The notes under the pieces: generated by a model
What the model was told of the DNA's origin: nothing
Databases searched by the model: none
Seen by the model: only the letters and a program-made list of their open reading frames with translations
Program-made: the position numbers and the translations under genes
From: an uncultured Bacteroidales bacterium
Lineage (GTDB): Bacteria > Bacteroidota > Bacteroidia > Bacteroidales > P3
DNA length: 64,000 bases
Reading direction: 5' to 3'
NCBI GenBank assembly: GCA_900316235.1
Contig: ONCC01000001.1
Coordinates: forward strand, 62,001 to 126,000
Shown: one piece after another, positions 33,962 through 42,243 of the stretch
Position numbering within the stretch: the first letter of the stretch is position 1
How the letters are laid out: each line of letters opens with the position of its first letter

Positions 33962-36418
33962 TTAGGCGGGATCGACGTCGTAGATGATGGTGACGCCGCT
34001 CCAGCCCTCCTGCTTGGTAAGGTCGTCGCCCACCTGACGGATGACGCGCTTGGCGTCGGCAATAGGCTCGGAACGGTCGAAACGGAGGGTTATCTGCTTG
34101 AGGTACAGGCCACGGATGCGGCTCACCAAAGGATATTCCGGTCCGAGGACACGTGTCTCGAAAGCACCGCGTAGCTGGAAGGCCATCCAGTCGGCGGCAG
34201 CGTTGAGGACATTGGTATCACGATGCTTCAAAGTGATCTCTATCAGGCGGTAGTAGGGTGGGTAGCGGAAGACGCGCCGCTCCTGGATCTGCTCATTGTA
34301 GAGGCCCTGGTAGTCGTTGTCTATCACGTTGGCAATGACCTGATGGTAGGGGTTGTAGGTCTGAATAATGACTTTGCCTCCGCCATTGTGGCGACCGGCG
34401 CGGCCGCTGACCTGCGTCATCTGCTGGAAGGCGCGCTCGTAGGAGCGGAACGAGGGGTAGTTGATGATGTTGTCGGCATTGATGATGCCCACCACGCTGA
34501 CATGCTCAAAGTCAAGGCCTTTGGTAACCATCTGGGTGCCCACGAGGATATCGATGCGGCGGTGCTCAAAGTCGGAGAGTATCTCGAGGTACTGGTTCTT
34601 CTGCAGGGTGCTGTCGAGGTCCATGCGTGCCACATTGGCCTCGGGGAAGAGTATCTGGAGGTCCTCCTCGATGCGCTCGGTGCCTACACCGGTCATCTTC
34701 AGGTGGGTGGAGTGGCATGCCGGACATTCCGACGGCACGGGGATAGAAAAGCCGCAGTAGTGACAGCGCAACGAGTTGGTGGCCTTGTGGTAGACCAGCG
34801 ACACATCGCAGTGGACACAATGGGGCACCTCGTGGCAGTCGTCGCACTCCAGACGTAGCGAGAAACCTCGTCGGTTCTGGAAGAGGATGACCTGCTGCTT
34901 CTTGGAGAGTGCATCCTCGATGGCCTGCAGCAGCGTCACCGAGAAATGGCCCTTGACCAGCCCTTGACGGTGTGCCTCTTTCATGTCGACACAAGTTACC
35001 TCGGGCAATTCGAAGCCACCATAACGCTTTGTCATTGTGGTGAGTCCATACTTCCCTTCGAGGGCGTTGAAGTAGGTTTCCACACTGGGAGTGGCGCTGC
35101 CGAGGACAGTGCGGGCGCTCCATAGGCGTGCCAGGTAGAGTGCCGCATCGCGGGCATGATAACGGGGCGAGGGCTCGAACTGCTTGTAGGAACTGTCGTG
35201 CTCCTCGTCGACAATGATAAGTTTTAAATCTTTGAACGGCAGGAAGATGGCACTCCTGGCCCCAAGTAACACTTGATATTCGCCACTGAGGGTGCGATGC
35301 CACACTTCGGTGCGCTCGCTGGCGCTGAAGCGGGAGTGGTAGATACCCACCTTGCCACCGAAATATTTCCTCAGGCGGTTGATAATTTGTGCCGTCAGCG
35401 CAATCTCCGGCAGCAGGAACAGCGCCTGCCCACCAGACCTCACTACCTCGTCTATCATCTTGATATACACCTCCGTCTTACCGCTGGAAGTGACGCCGTG
35501 GAGGAGGAATGTGTTGAAACGGTCAGACTTCAAGTAGTCGAATGCTGCCTGCTGTTCTTCGTTCAGTATAATCGATGATGGGTCAACCAACTCTGCGTCG
35601 CTGTAGTCCTTCAGGCGGCTCTCGATGCGTTCCTCGACGGTAAGCACACCGTTTTTGATAAGCGTCTGCAACGCAGAGTTTTGCGGTAGCTCACGTTTGG
35701 CCACGGCCTCCTTGCCGAAATGCGACAGCTGCAGGAACTGCATCATCAGTTCCACCTGTTTCACGCGTTTTTTGCGCTCCAACTCGTCGAAGAGCGCTTT
35801 CTGCGCGGTCTCTTCTTTGTAATTGTCCGATAACAATATATAAGGCGACTTCTTCGGCACGAAGCGCTGCCGCAGCTCCTCGTCCATCATCACAATCTCG
35901 CGCTCAATCATGCCGCGGATGAGCGGCATAATCTTTTGGAGACCAATGGCCCGGCTGATGTCGAGCACGCGCATCACGGGGTGCTCGCTCAGCAGGTCGA
36001 CCACCATACGCTCGTATTTGGAAAGGCTGGAGAGCTCGCCGCTGAAGTCGGGGTGTATTGCCACGGCGCTCTCGCTGGCCAGCTTGAGGCCCGAGGGTAG
36101 GGCCACGGCCATCACATCGCCTGGCGAGCACATGTAGTAGCGGCCCATCCACTCCCAGAACTCCATCTGGCGCTCGGTGACCACGGGCTCGGTGTCGAGT
36201 ACTGCCATTATATACTTCGATTTCCACTGAGGGGCCTCCTGGTGGATGCGGCGCACCACGGCGGAGTACATCCGCGCGCTTTTGGCACCGAACTGCACCA
36301 CCACGCGGGCTCCCACCTGCACCTGTCCGTTGTACTCCTGTGGCACCCTATAAGTATAGGTGCCAGGAAGATGCAGCGGCAGCAGCACGTCGACATAATA
36401 TACCTCGGTCTCGTTCAT
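33962..36418 (-). CDS. priA: Primosomal replication restart helicase PriA
   Basis: This 818-residue helicase reloads the replisome at stalled forks. The order is a DNA-binding N-terminal part, Walker A GVTSSGKTEVY, the DEEH box (IIVDEEHDSSYKQ) and a zinc-binding region with eight Cys (from CDDCHEVPHCVHC to CHYCGF and CPACHS). After these come helicase motifs (LVGTQMVTKGLDFE, QVSGRAGR) and the C-terminal domain. I use the ATG at 36418; the TTG 12 bases upstream lies in the -7 box. Confidence 0.95.
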   Translation of the reverse strand: MNETEVYYVDVLLPLHLPGTYTYRVPQEYNGQVQVGARVVVQFGAKSARMYSAVVRRIHQEAPQWKSKYIMAVLDTEPVVTERQMEFWEWMGRYYMCSPGDVMAVALPSGLKLASESAVAIHPDFSGELSSLSKYERMVVDLLSEHPVMRVLDISRAIGLQKIMPLIRGMIEREIVMMDEELRQRFVPKKSPYILLSDNYKEETAQKALFDELERKKRVKQVELMMQFLQLSHFGKEAVAKRELPQNSALQTLIKNGVLTVEERIESRLKDYSDAELVDPSSIILNEEQQAAFDYLKSDRFNTFLLHGVTSSGKTEVYIKMIDEVVRSGGQALFLLPEIALTAQIINRLRKYFGGKVGIYHSRFSASERTEVWHRTLSGEYQVLLGARSAIFLPFKDLKLIIVDEEHDSSYKQFEPSPRYHARDAALYLARLWSARTVLGSATPSVETYFNALEGKYGLTTMTKRYGGFELPEVTCVDMKEAHRQGLVKGHFSVTLLQAIEDALSKKQQVILFQNRRGFSLRLECDDCHEVPHCVHCDVSLVYHKATNSLRCHYCGFSIPVPSECPACHSTHLKMTGVGTERIEEDLQILFPEANVARMDLDSTLQKNQYLEILSDFEHRRIDILVGTQMVTKGLDFEHVSVVGIINADNIINYPSFRSYERAFQQMTQVSGRAGRHNGGGKVIIQTYNPYHQVIANVIDNDYQGLYNEQIQERRVFRYPPYYRLIEITLKHRDTNVLNAAADWMAFQLRGAFETRVLGPEYPLVSRIRGLYLKQITLRFDRSEPIADAKRVIRQVGDDLTKQEGWSGVTIIYDVDPA

Positions 36419-36427
36419 TACAAGGTG

Positions 36428-36435
36428 CAAAGATA
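36428..36435 (-). promoter_or_regulatory. priA promoter -7 box (TATCTTTG)
   Basis: TATCTTTG on the minus strand ends 9 bases before the ATG, so the transcript leader should be only a few bases long. Confidence 0.65.
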
Positions 36436-36478
36436 CAAAAAAATTAGATATCAGTTAGGATAATCGACCTACGAAATC

Positions 36479-36543
36479 CCAACCAACGCCCTACCAACTC
36501 CTACCATGGTAGGAGTTGGTTAGGAGTTGGTAGGGTGTTGGTA
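36479..36543. repeat. TACCAACTCC-hairpin element, copy 4
   Basis: The left arm has CCAACGCCCTACCAACTCC and the core is CTCCTACC-AT-GGTAGGAG, followed by TTGGTTAGGAGTTGGTAGGG and TGTTGGTA. It lies between the divergent genes priA and argS. Confidence 0.88.
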
Positions 36544-36576
36544 ACTGGTTTATAGCTATTTAGTGTCAAGTTGATT

Positions 36577-36613
36577 TTTGGCGCTTTCGATTCAATTTTT
36601 TTGCGTATTTTTG
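36577..36613 (+). promoter_or_regulatory. argS promoter
   Basis: The -7 box TATTTTTG lies at 36606-36613, with TTTG at 36577-36580 as possible -33 box (25 bases between). The ATG is 32 bases downstream of the -7 box. Confidence 0.65.
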
Positions 36614-36645
36614 CATTTTGTTTTTGTAAATAACATTGTACCTAT

Positions 36646-38427
36646 ATGAATATAACAACCACACTCTCTCAGGCAGTTGCCGACGCACTCAAAAATCTTT
36701 ACGGCATTGAGACCGACGCAAAAACCATTGTCCTGCAGGACACTCGCAAGGAATTCAAGGGCGACTACACGCTCGTGGTGTTCCCCTATGTGAAACAGGC
36801 CCGCAAGAGTCCCGAGGCGGTGGCCAACGAGATTGGCGAGGCGGTGAAGGCGGCCCTGCCACTCGTCGAGGGTTTCAACGTCATCAAGGGCTTCCTCAAT
36901 TTCGAGGTGGCCGACTCTTACTGGACTTCCTTCGTGGCCGAGAAGGCCGCCGACGTGAACTTCGGCATGGCCGAAGTAGACCCCAATGAGGCTCCAGTAG
37001 TGGTTGAATATAGTAGTCCTAATACAAACAAACCGTTGCATTTAGGTCATATTAGAAACAATCTTTTGGGTTGGTCGGTAAGCCAGTTGCTGGCTGCCAA
37101 TGGTTCTAATGTAAAGAAGGTGAACCTGGTGAATGATCGCGGCATCCACATCTGCAAGAGTATGTTGGCATGGCTGCGCTACGGTAACGGTGAGACCCCG
37201 GAGAGCAGCGGCATGAAGGGCGACCATCTGGTGGGCAAATATTATGTGGAGTTCGACAAGCACTACAAGGAGGAGGTTAAGCATCTGATGGAGAGTGGGG
37301 TAGAGGAGGAGCAGGCCAAGAAAGAGGCTCCGCTGATGGTGGAGGCCCAGAGCATGCTGAAACGTTGGGAAGAGGGTGACAAAGAGGTGCGTGCTCTGTG
37401 GGAGAAGATGAACGGCTGGGTGTACGCCGGCTTCGACGAGACCTACAATCGCCTCGGTGTTGGCTTCGACAAGGTCTATTATGAATCGAACACCTATCTG
37501 CTCGGCAAGGAGCTGGTGCAGAAAGGACTGGATATGGGTGTGTTGTTCCGCAAGGAGGATGGCTCGGTGTGGTGCGACCTCACGGGCGACGGCCTCGACC
37601 AAAAACTTTTGCTCCGCAAGGATGGCACCTCCGTCTACATGACTCAGGACCTCGGCACCGCTTTGCTGCGCCATAAGGATTTCGGCGCCGAACGACTCAT
37701 CTATGTTGTCGGCAACGAGCAGGACTACCACTTCAAGGTACTCAAACTCATCCTTGGCAAGTTGGGCTTCGAGTGGGCCGACAAGGTGTACCACCTCAGC
37801 TACGGCATGGTGGAACTTCCCAACGGCAAGATGAAGAGCCGCGAGGGCACGGTGGTGGACGCAGACGACCTTATCGACGAGATGGAGAAGACCGCCGAGG
37901 AGATGAGCCGCGAACATGGCAAGAACGACGAATTGAGTCCCGAAGAGCAGAAGCATCTGTACCATATACTCGCTCTCGGTGCCCTGAAATATTTCATCCT
38001 CAAGGTCGACCCTACCAAGAACATGTTGTTCAATCCCGCCGAGAGTATCGATTTTAACGGCAATACGGGTCCCTTTATCCAGTATACACATGCCCGTATC
38101 CGCAGCATCGTGCGCAAGGCTGGAGATGTGGAGACACTGTCGGCAGTATCTGTTACGATGAATGAGAAGGAGAGGGGAGTGGTGAAGACTTTGCACGCCC
38201 TGCCCGAGACCGTGGCTGCCGCTGCCGCCGCCTATAGTCCCGCCATGGTGGCCAACTACGCCTACGATCTGGCCAAGGCTTTCAATAGCTTCTACCAGGA
38301 CACGCCCATCCTGCGCGAAGAGGATGCTCAGTTGAAGCATTTCCGTGTGCAGCTCTGTGTCATGGTGGCCAACGCACTGAAGAACACGATGAATATCCTT
38401 GGAATCGAAGTGCCTGAAAGGATGTAA
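36646..38427 (+). CDS. argS: Arginyl-tRNA synthetase
   Basis: This 593-residue class I synthetase attaches arginine to tRNA-Arg. The HIGH-type motif is NTNKPLHLGHIRNNLLG and the KMSKS-type motif is KMKSREGTVVDADDL. The N-terminal Add1 domain and the C-terminal anticodon-binding helices (ending FRVQLCVMVANALKNTMNILGIEVPERM) are complete. A tRNA-Arg gene is in the same window at 52255 but not linked. Confidence 0.96.
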   Translation: MNITTTLSQAVADALKNLYGIETDAKTIVLQDTRKEFKGDYTLVVFPYVKQARKSPEAVANEIGEAVKAALPLVEGFNVIKGFLNFEVADSYWTSFVAEKAADVNFGMAEVDPNEAPVVVEYSSPNTNKPLHLGHIRNNLLGWSVSQLLAANGSNVKKVNLVNDRGIHICKSMLAWLRYGNGETPESSGMKGDHLVGKYYVEFDKHYKEEVKHLMESGVEEEQAKKEAPLMVEAQSMLKRWEEGDKEVRALWEKMNGWVYAGFDETYNRLGVGFDKVYYESNTYLLGKELVQKGLDMGVLFRKEDGSVWCDLTGDGLDQKLLLRKDGTSVYMTQDLGTALLRHKDFGAERLIYVVGNEQDYHFKVLKLILGKLGFEWADKVYHLSYGMVELPNGKMKSREGTVVDADDLIDEMEKTAEEMSREHGKNDELSPEEQKHLYHILALGALKYFILKVDPTKNMLFNPAESIDFNGNTGPFIQYTHARIRSIVRKAGDVETLSAVSVTMNEKERGVVKTLHALPETVAAAAAAYSPAMVANYAYDLAKAFNSFYQDTPILREEDAQLKHFRVQLCVMVANALKNTMNILGIEVPERM

Positions 38428-38443
38428 TATTTTTTGAGGTTTT

Positions 38444-39172
38444 ATGGATAAATTCGATTGGGAACTTGAGACGCCGGCATATCTGTGCGACCGTAAAGAC
38501 AGGTTACATCCGTGGGCGGCTGTGCGTTTGTGCCAGGAAGTCTCGGAGTTTCATAGCCAGGCCACAGGTATCGGCTATGAGGAGTTGTTACGCCAGAACC
38601 GCATTTGGATTATCTCGCGCGCGTACTATATTATATATAGACGTCCTGCAGCCTTCGAAAAGGTTATGTTAAGTACGTGGTCGCGCGGTAACGACGGTTT
38701 GTTTGCCTTCCGTGACTATTGCATGAAGAGTGAGGCAGGCGAGACGCTTTTGACAGGCACTACATACTGGCCGATGATTGACTACACAACCCGCAGGCCC
38801 ATACGCTTGAAGGAGGCCATGGTAAATTATGAATACCGTGATGAGGAAGCTACCGACCACAGTGTGCTCGAGCGTCTGAGACTGCCGGATATGGCTGAGC
38901 CCGACGGACAGTTTGATCAGACGGCGTTGTTTTCGCTGATTGACCATGCTCAGCATGTCAACAATTCGGAATATGTCCGATTGGTATTCGACAGCCTTAT
39001 GCAGACCAATTTTGATTTGGACAAGCCATTCAGCTTGGAGATAAATTATCAGCACGAAACTCAACCAAACGACACGCTCTCAGTTTTGCGTAAACAGGAC
39101 AATGATGCTACTTTTATTGAAATACGCAATTCTCGTGGACTTAGCATTGCAGCCAAAATTGTCCGTAAATAA
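38444..39172 (+). CDS. Acyl-ACP thioesterase (FatA/FatB-like)
   Basis: This 242-residue double hot-dog enzyme releases fatty acids from acyl carrier protein. The first half has HPWAAVRLCQEVSEFHSQATG and RIWIISRAYYIIYRRPA. The second has the FatA/FatB active-site phrase DHAQHVNNSEYVRLVFDSL with the catalytic Asn-His region. It lies 16 bases after argS, probably in the same transcript. Confidence 0.87.
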   Translation: MDKFDWELETPAYLCDRKDRLHPWAAVRLCQEVSEFHSQATGIGYEELLRQNRIWIISRAYYIIYRRPAAFEKVMLSTWSRGNDGLFAFRDYCMKSEAGETLLTGTTYWPMIDYTTRRPIRLKEAMVNYEYRDEEATDHSVLERLRLPDMAEPDGQFDQTALFSLIDHAQHVNNSEYVRLVFDSLMQTNFDLDKPFSLEINYQHETQPNDTLSVLRKQDNDATFIEIRNSRGLSIAAKIVRK

Positions 39173-39260
39173 ATATTGAAAAATAATTTTAATATCATGG
39201 TTATGTTAAGTAGATATTATTACTAACATAGCCCTTTTCTTCTCTACTGCTTCATGTAAT

Positions 39261-39281
39261 GCAGGCGAAACGCCTGCGTAC
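39261..39281 (-). repeat. R1 hairpin between convergent thioesterase and dxs genes
   Basis: On the minus strand the order is GGTAC-GCAGGCG-TTT-CGCCTGC, core 39261-39277. The loop is TTT here. It sits between two gene ends and could act as a bidirectional terminator stem, though no T-run follows. Confidence 0.88.
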
Positions 39282-39295
39282 CCATTTAAATAAAA

Positions 39296-41173
39296 TTATT
39301 TTGAAGCTTCAATCAAGGCTTGCAGGTCTATATTGCAGTCGCGTTTGAGTTGGGCAACACTGCCGTGAGAAATGAACTCGTCGGGAATGGCTAGTACACG
39401 AATATTATTGCACTGCTCAGGATGATGCTCAGCAAAATAACTTTCCACTGCTTCTCCAAAGCCACCTGTTTTGACACCATCCTCAATGGTGACAATGCGG
39501 CGGAAATGTTTTGTGGCGATGCAATCAAGCATGGCTGTGTCTAGTGGCTTAAGGAACCGCATGTCATAGACTGCAGCCGAGATTCCTTGTTTCCCCAGTT
39601 CTTCTGCGGCGGCCAATGCATCGTTTCCGGGGAATCCAAGGCTAACGAAAGCCACGTCGTTTCCCTCTCGCAGACAGCGCCCCTCTCCTATCTTCAACTC
39701 CTTCATCGGCGACCGCCAATCGCTGTAAACGCTTGCTCCACGTGGATAACGGATGACTATCGGTCCGTGTCCGGGCAATTGTGCGGTGTACATCATGCTG
39801 CGCAACTCATGGTCATCCATAGGTGCGCAGACAGTGAGTTCAGGTATGGGGCGAAGGGCCGCCAGGTCAAAGACTCCATGGTGGGTTGGGCCATCGTCGC
39901 CAACCAGTCCGGCGCGGTCGAGACAAAGTACCACGGGAAGTTTCTGAAGAGCCACGTCGTGGATAATCTGATCGTAGGCGCGCTGGGCAAAGGTGGAATA
40001 GATGTTGCAGAATGGCACAATACCCTGGGCTGCCAATCCGGCGGCGAAAGTCACGGCATGCTGCTCCGAAATACCCACGTCGAACACACGGTCGGGCATC
40101 TGTTCCATCATGAGGTTGAGCGAGCAACCGGTGGCCATGGCGGGCGTGATGCCCACGATAAAAGGATTCTTCTCTGCCAGCTCGATAATGGTGTGACCAA
40201 AGATATCTTGGAATTTCAGGGGTTTGCCTTGAGTGTCGCTGACAATCTGCTGACCGGTCCGTGCATCGTATTTTCCTGGCGCATGGTAGACAATGGGGTT
40301 CTGTTCGGCTTGTTTAAGACCCTTCCCTTTCCTGGTAACCACATGCAAGAGTACGGGACCGTTAATATGCTTGAGTCGTTCGAGAATCTCAGTGAGATGC
40401 ACTATATCGTGTCCGTCAACAGGACCGAAATAGCGTATTCCAAGGGCTTCGAAGATATTGGTATCGCCGAGAGCGATGGTCTTGGCAACCTTGGTTAGCC
40501 TTTGGAAAACACTCTTGGAACGTTCCCTGCAGCCCTCACCGGTGTTGAGTTTCTGCCACACCTGCTCCTTCAGTTTGTTGTAGCGCGGAGACGAGGTGAT
40601 GCGCATCAGGTTATTATTGAGCCCTCCCACCGCCTTGTCGATGGAAATGCCGTTGTCGTTGAGGATGACAATAATATTGGACTTCGACTGCCCGAGATTA
40701 TTGAGAGCCTCGAAAGCCTCTCCGCCCGTCAGAGAACCATCACCGATAACGGCTATATGCTTGCGGGTGAGGTTGCCTTGCATCTTGGAGGCAACGGCCA
40801 TGCCCAGCGCCGCCGAGATGGAGGTGGAACTGTGGCCTGTACCGAAGGCATCATAAGGGCTTTCGCTCATCTTGGGGAAACCGCTGATGCCACCGTAAGT
40901 GCGAATAGATTGGAAGGTCTCTCTCCTGCCGGTGAGGATTTTATGTGCATAGGACTGATGCCCAACATCCCAGATAAGTTTATCATCGGGCGTATTGAAA
41001 ACATAATGCAATGCGACAGTAAGCTCGACAGTACCGAGACTTGAAGCCAAATGGCCGGGATGGGTGGAGAGAGTGTCGACAATATATGCGCGTAACTCGT
41101 CCGCAATACCTTGGAGTTCTGCGGGATTTAGTTTCTTGAGATCAGACGGGCTATTTATATCGTGAAGGGTCAT
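39296..41173 (-). CDS. dxs: 1-deoxy-D-xylulose-5-phosphate synthase
   Basis: This 625-residue thiamine-diphosphate enzyme makes DXP from pyruvate and glyceraldehyde 3-phosphate, the first MEP-pathway step; ispG of the same pathway is at 9685. Blocks seen are ThDP site IGDGSLTGGEAFEALNN, GPVDGHD, GMATGCSLN-type AMATGCSLNLM, DVGISEQHAVTFAAGLA and DRAGLVGDDGPTHHGVFD. Length is normal. Confidence 0.95.
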   Translation of the reverse strand: MTLHDINSPSDLKKLNPAELQGIADELRAYIVDTLSTHPGHLASSLGTVELTVALHYVFNTPDDKLIWDVGHQSYAHKILTGRRETFQSIRTYGGISGFPKMSESPYDAFGTGHSSTSISAALGMAVASKMQGNLTRKHIAVIGDGSLTGGEAFEALNNLGQSKSNIIVILNDNGISIDKAVGGLNNNLMRITSSPRYNKLKEQVWQKLNTGEGCRERSKSVFQRLTKVAKTIALGDTNIFEALGIRYFGPVDGHDIVHLTEILERLKHINGPVLLHVVTRKGKGLKQAEQNPIVYHAPGKYDARTGQQIVSDTQGKPLKFQDIFGHTIIELAEKNPFIVGITPAMATGCSLNLMMEQMPDRVFDVGISEQHAVTFAAGLAAQGIVPFCNIYSTFAQRAYDQIIHDVALQKLPVVLCLDRAGLVGDDGPTHHGVFDLAALRPIPELTVCAPMDDHELRSMMYTAQLPGHGPIVIRYPRGASVYSDWRSPMKELKIGEGRCLREGNDVAFVSLGFPGNDALAAAEELGKQGISAAVYDMRFLKPLDTAMLDCIATKHFRRIVTIEDGVKTGGFGEAVESYFAEHHPEQCNNIRVLAIPDEFISHGSVAQLKRDCNIDLQALIEASK

Positions 41174-41181
41174 CTGTAGTT

Positions 41182-42162
41182 TTATTTGTTTTTGAAGTTG
41201 TAGTTAGGAGACTGTTTCTGCAGTGGTTCAAAAGGCTTGTTCAACTTTTTATCAGTGAGGCGTCCCTGGGCTCCGTTATGAAGCTCCCATTTCCCGTCGA
41301 CCCAAGCGTAGGCAATCTCAGTACCCGACGGCATATAGTATTGGAACAGTCCTTCCATGCCGGGAATCTGAGGCTCGACCTCATCGAAGATAATCATCTT
41401 TTCCTTATGCTCTTTCACCTTATTCTCGGTGCGGTAGCGGTTGGTACCTTTCACTTTTTTCCGTATAGGTTCCACCTCCTGGATATACTGTGTCTCGTAG
41501 GAGAGGTTCACCATGGCGTCGTTGGCGTATTCAAGGACTATGCGGCGCTGGTTGCGCATGCGGCGGAAAAGAGGGGCTCCGAACTGGGGCACGCCGTTGC
41601 GAATAACCACGGGTTCAATGATTTTGCGCTCGGTAATGTTGTCCACACCATTCCAACCCAGAAGGGTGTAGTAGGTTCTCTCCCCTGCCGTAGTCTGTAT
41701 AAGTTCTTGGTAGACAGCGCCGAGCCAGTTGTCTGCAGTGAGGATAGACTCCTCGCGATTCATGAGATCTTCCGATTTGTCGTTGAGCAACAGGTGCTGG
41801 TATTCCTCCTCTTTTTCGTTGTAAAACTGCACGGCGCCGAAGCACTCGAACTCGCCGTTGTCACGCACCACTGCCCAGGTAAAAATACGGAAAAGCTTGT
41901 CGGGTGAGCTAAGGACCGACACATACTGAGGCAGCTGCCATTTCCATTCTTCCGAATCCTCCTCGCTCAGGGCTTCCGCCAGCAATTGCACGGCTTCCTC
42001 CGAAGCCAGGTAGCGCTCATTGTCGGTAGGTGCTTCCGCCACCCTCGAGAACAATACAGAGAGACGCTCTTGATAATCAAGCATCTTTGCCTTGTCCTGT
42101 GCCTGTACCACAAACCCTATGGCCGTCAGCAGCATTAATACTATGCCCCTTTTTATATTCAT
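41182..42162 (-). CDS. Secreted protein of unknown function
   Basis: This 326-residue protein has a signal peptide (MNIKRGIVLMLLTAIGFVVQAQ). The mature part is acidic at first (EALSEEDSEEWKW), then mixed, with YYTLLGWNGVDNITERKIIEPVV and a basic C-terminal third. I recognise no named family, though similar proteins occur beside metabolic genes in Bacteroidales. It is 8 bases upstream of dxs, so probably co-transcribed with it. Confidence 0.65.
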   Translation of the reverse strand: MNIKRGIVLMLLTAIGFVVQAQDKAKMLDYQERLSVLFSRVAEAPTDNERYLASEEAVQLLAEALSEEDSEEWKWQLPQYVSVLSSPDKLFRIFTWAVVRDNGEFECFGAVQFYNEKEEEYQHLLLNDKSEDLMNREESILTADNWLGAVYQELIQTTAGERTYYTLLGWNGVDNITERKIIEPVVIRNGVPQFGAPLFRRMRNQRRIVLEYANDAMVNLSYETQYIQEVEPIRKKVKGTNRYRTENKVKEHKEKMIIFDEVEPQIPGMEGLFQYYMPSGTEIAYAWVDGKWELHNGAQGRLTDKKLNKPFEPLQKQSPNYNFKNK

Positions 42163-42195
42163 ACGATATATTAAACGCGACTCCTTTTCTTTTAT

Positions 42196-42226
42196 TTTGC
42201 CGGCCGAAAAAAATTATGTATTTTTG
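42196..42226 (+). promoter_or_regulatory. Promoter of the outer-membrane protein gene at 42244
   Basis: TTTG (42196-42199) and TATTTTTG (42219-42226) are 19 bases apart, a good Bacteroidota promoter. The ATG is 17 bases after the -7 box. Confidence 0.8.
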
Positions 42227-42243
42227 CAATCCAAAATTCAATC

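Noticed and set aside
39261..39281. R1 copy as a true bidirectional terminator
   Set aside because: It is a stem between convergent genes but has no T-run on either side, and identical stems lie inside genes that are read through.
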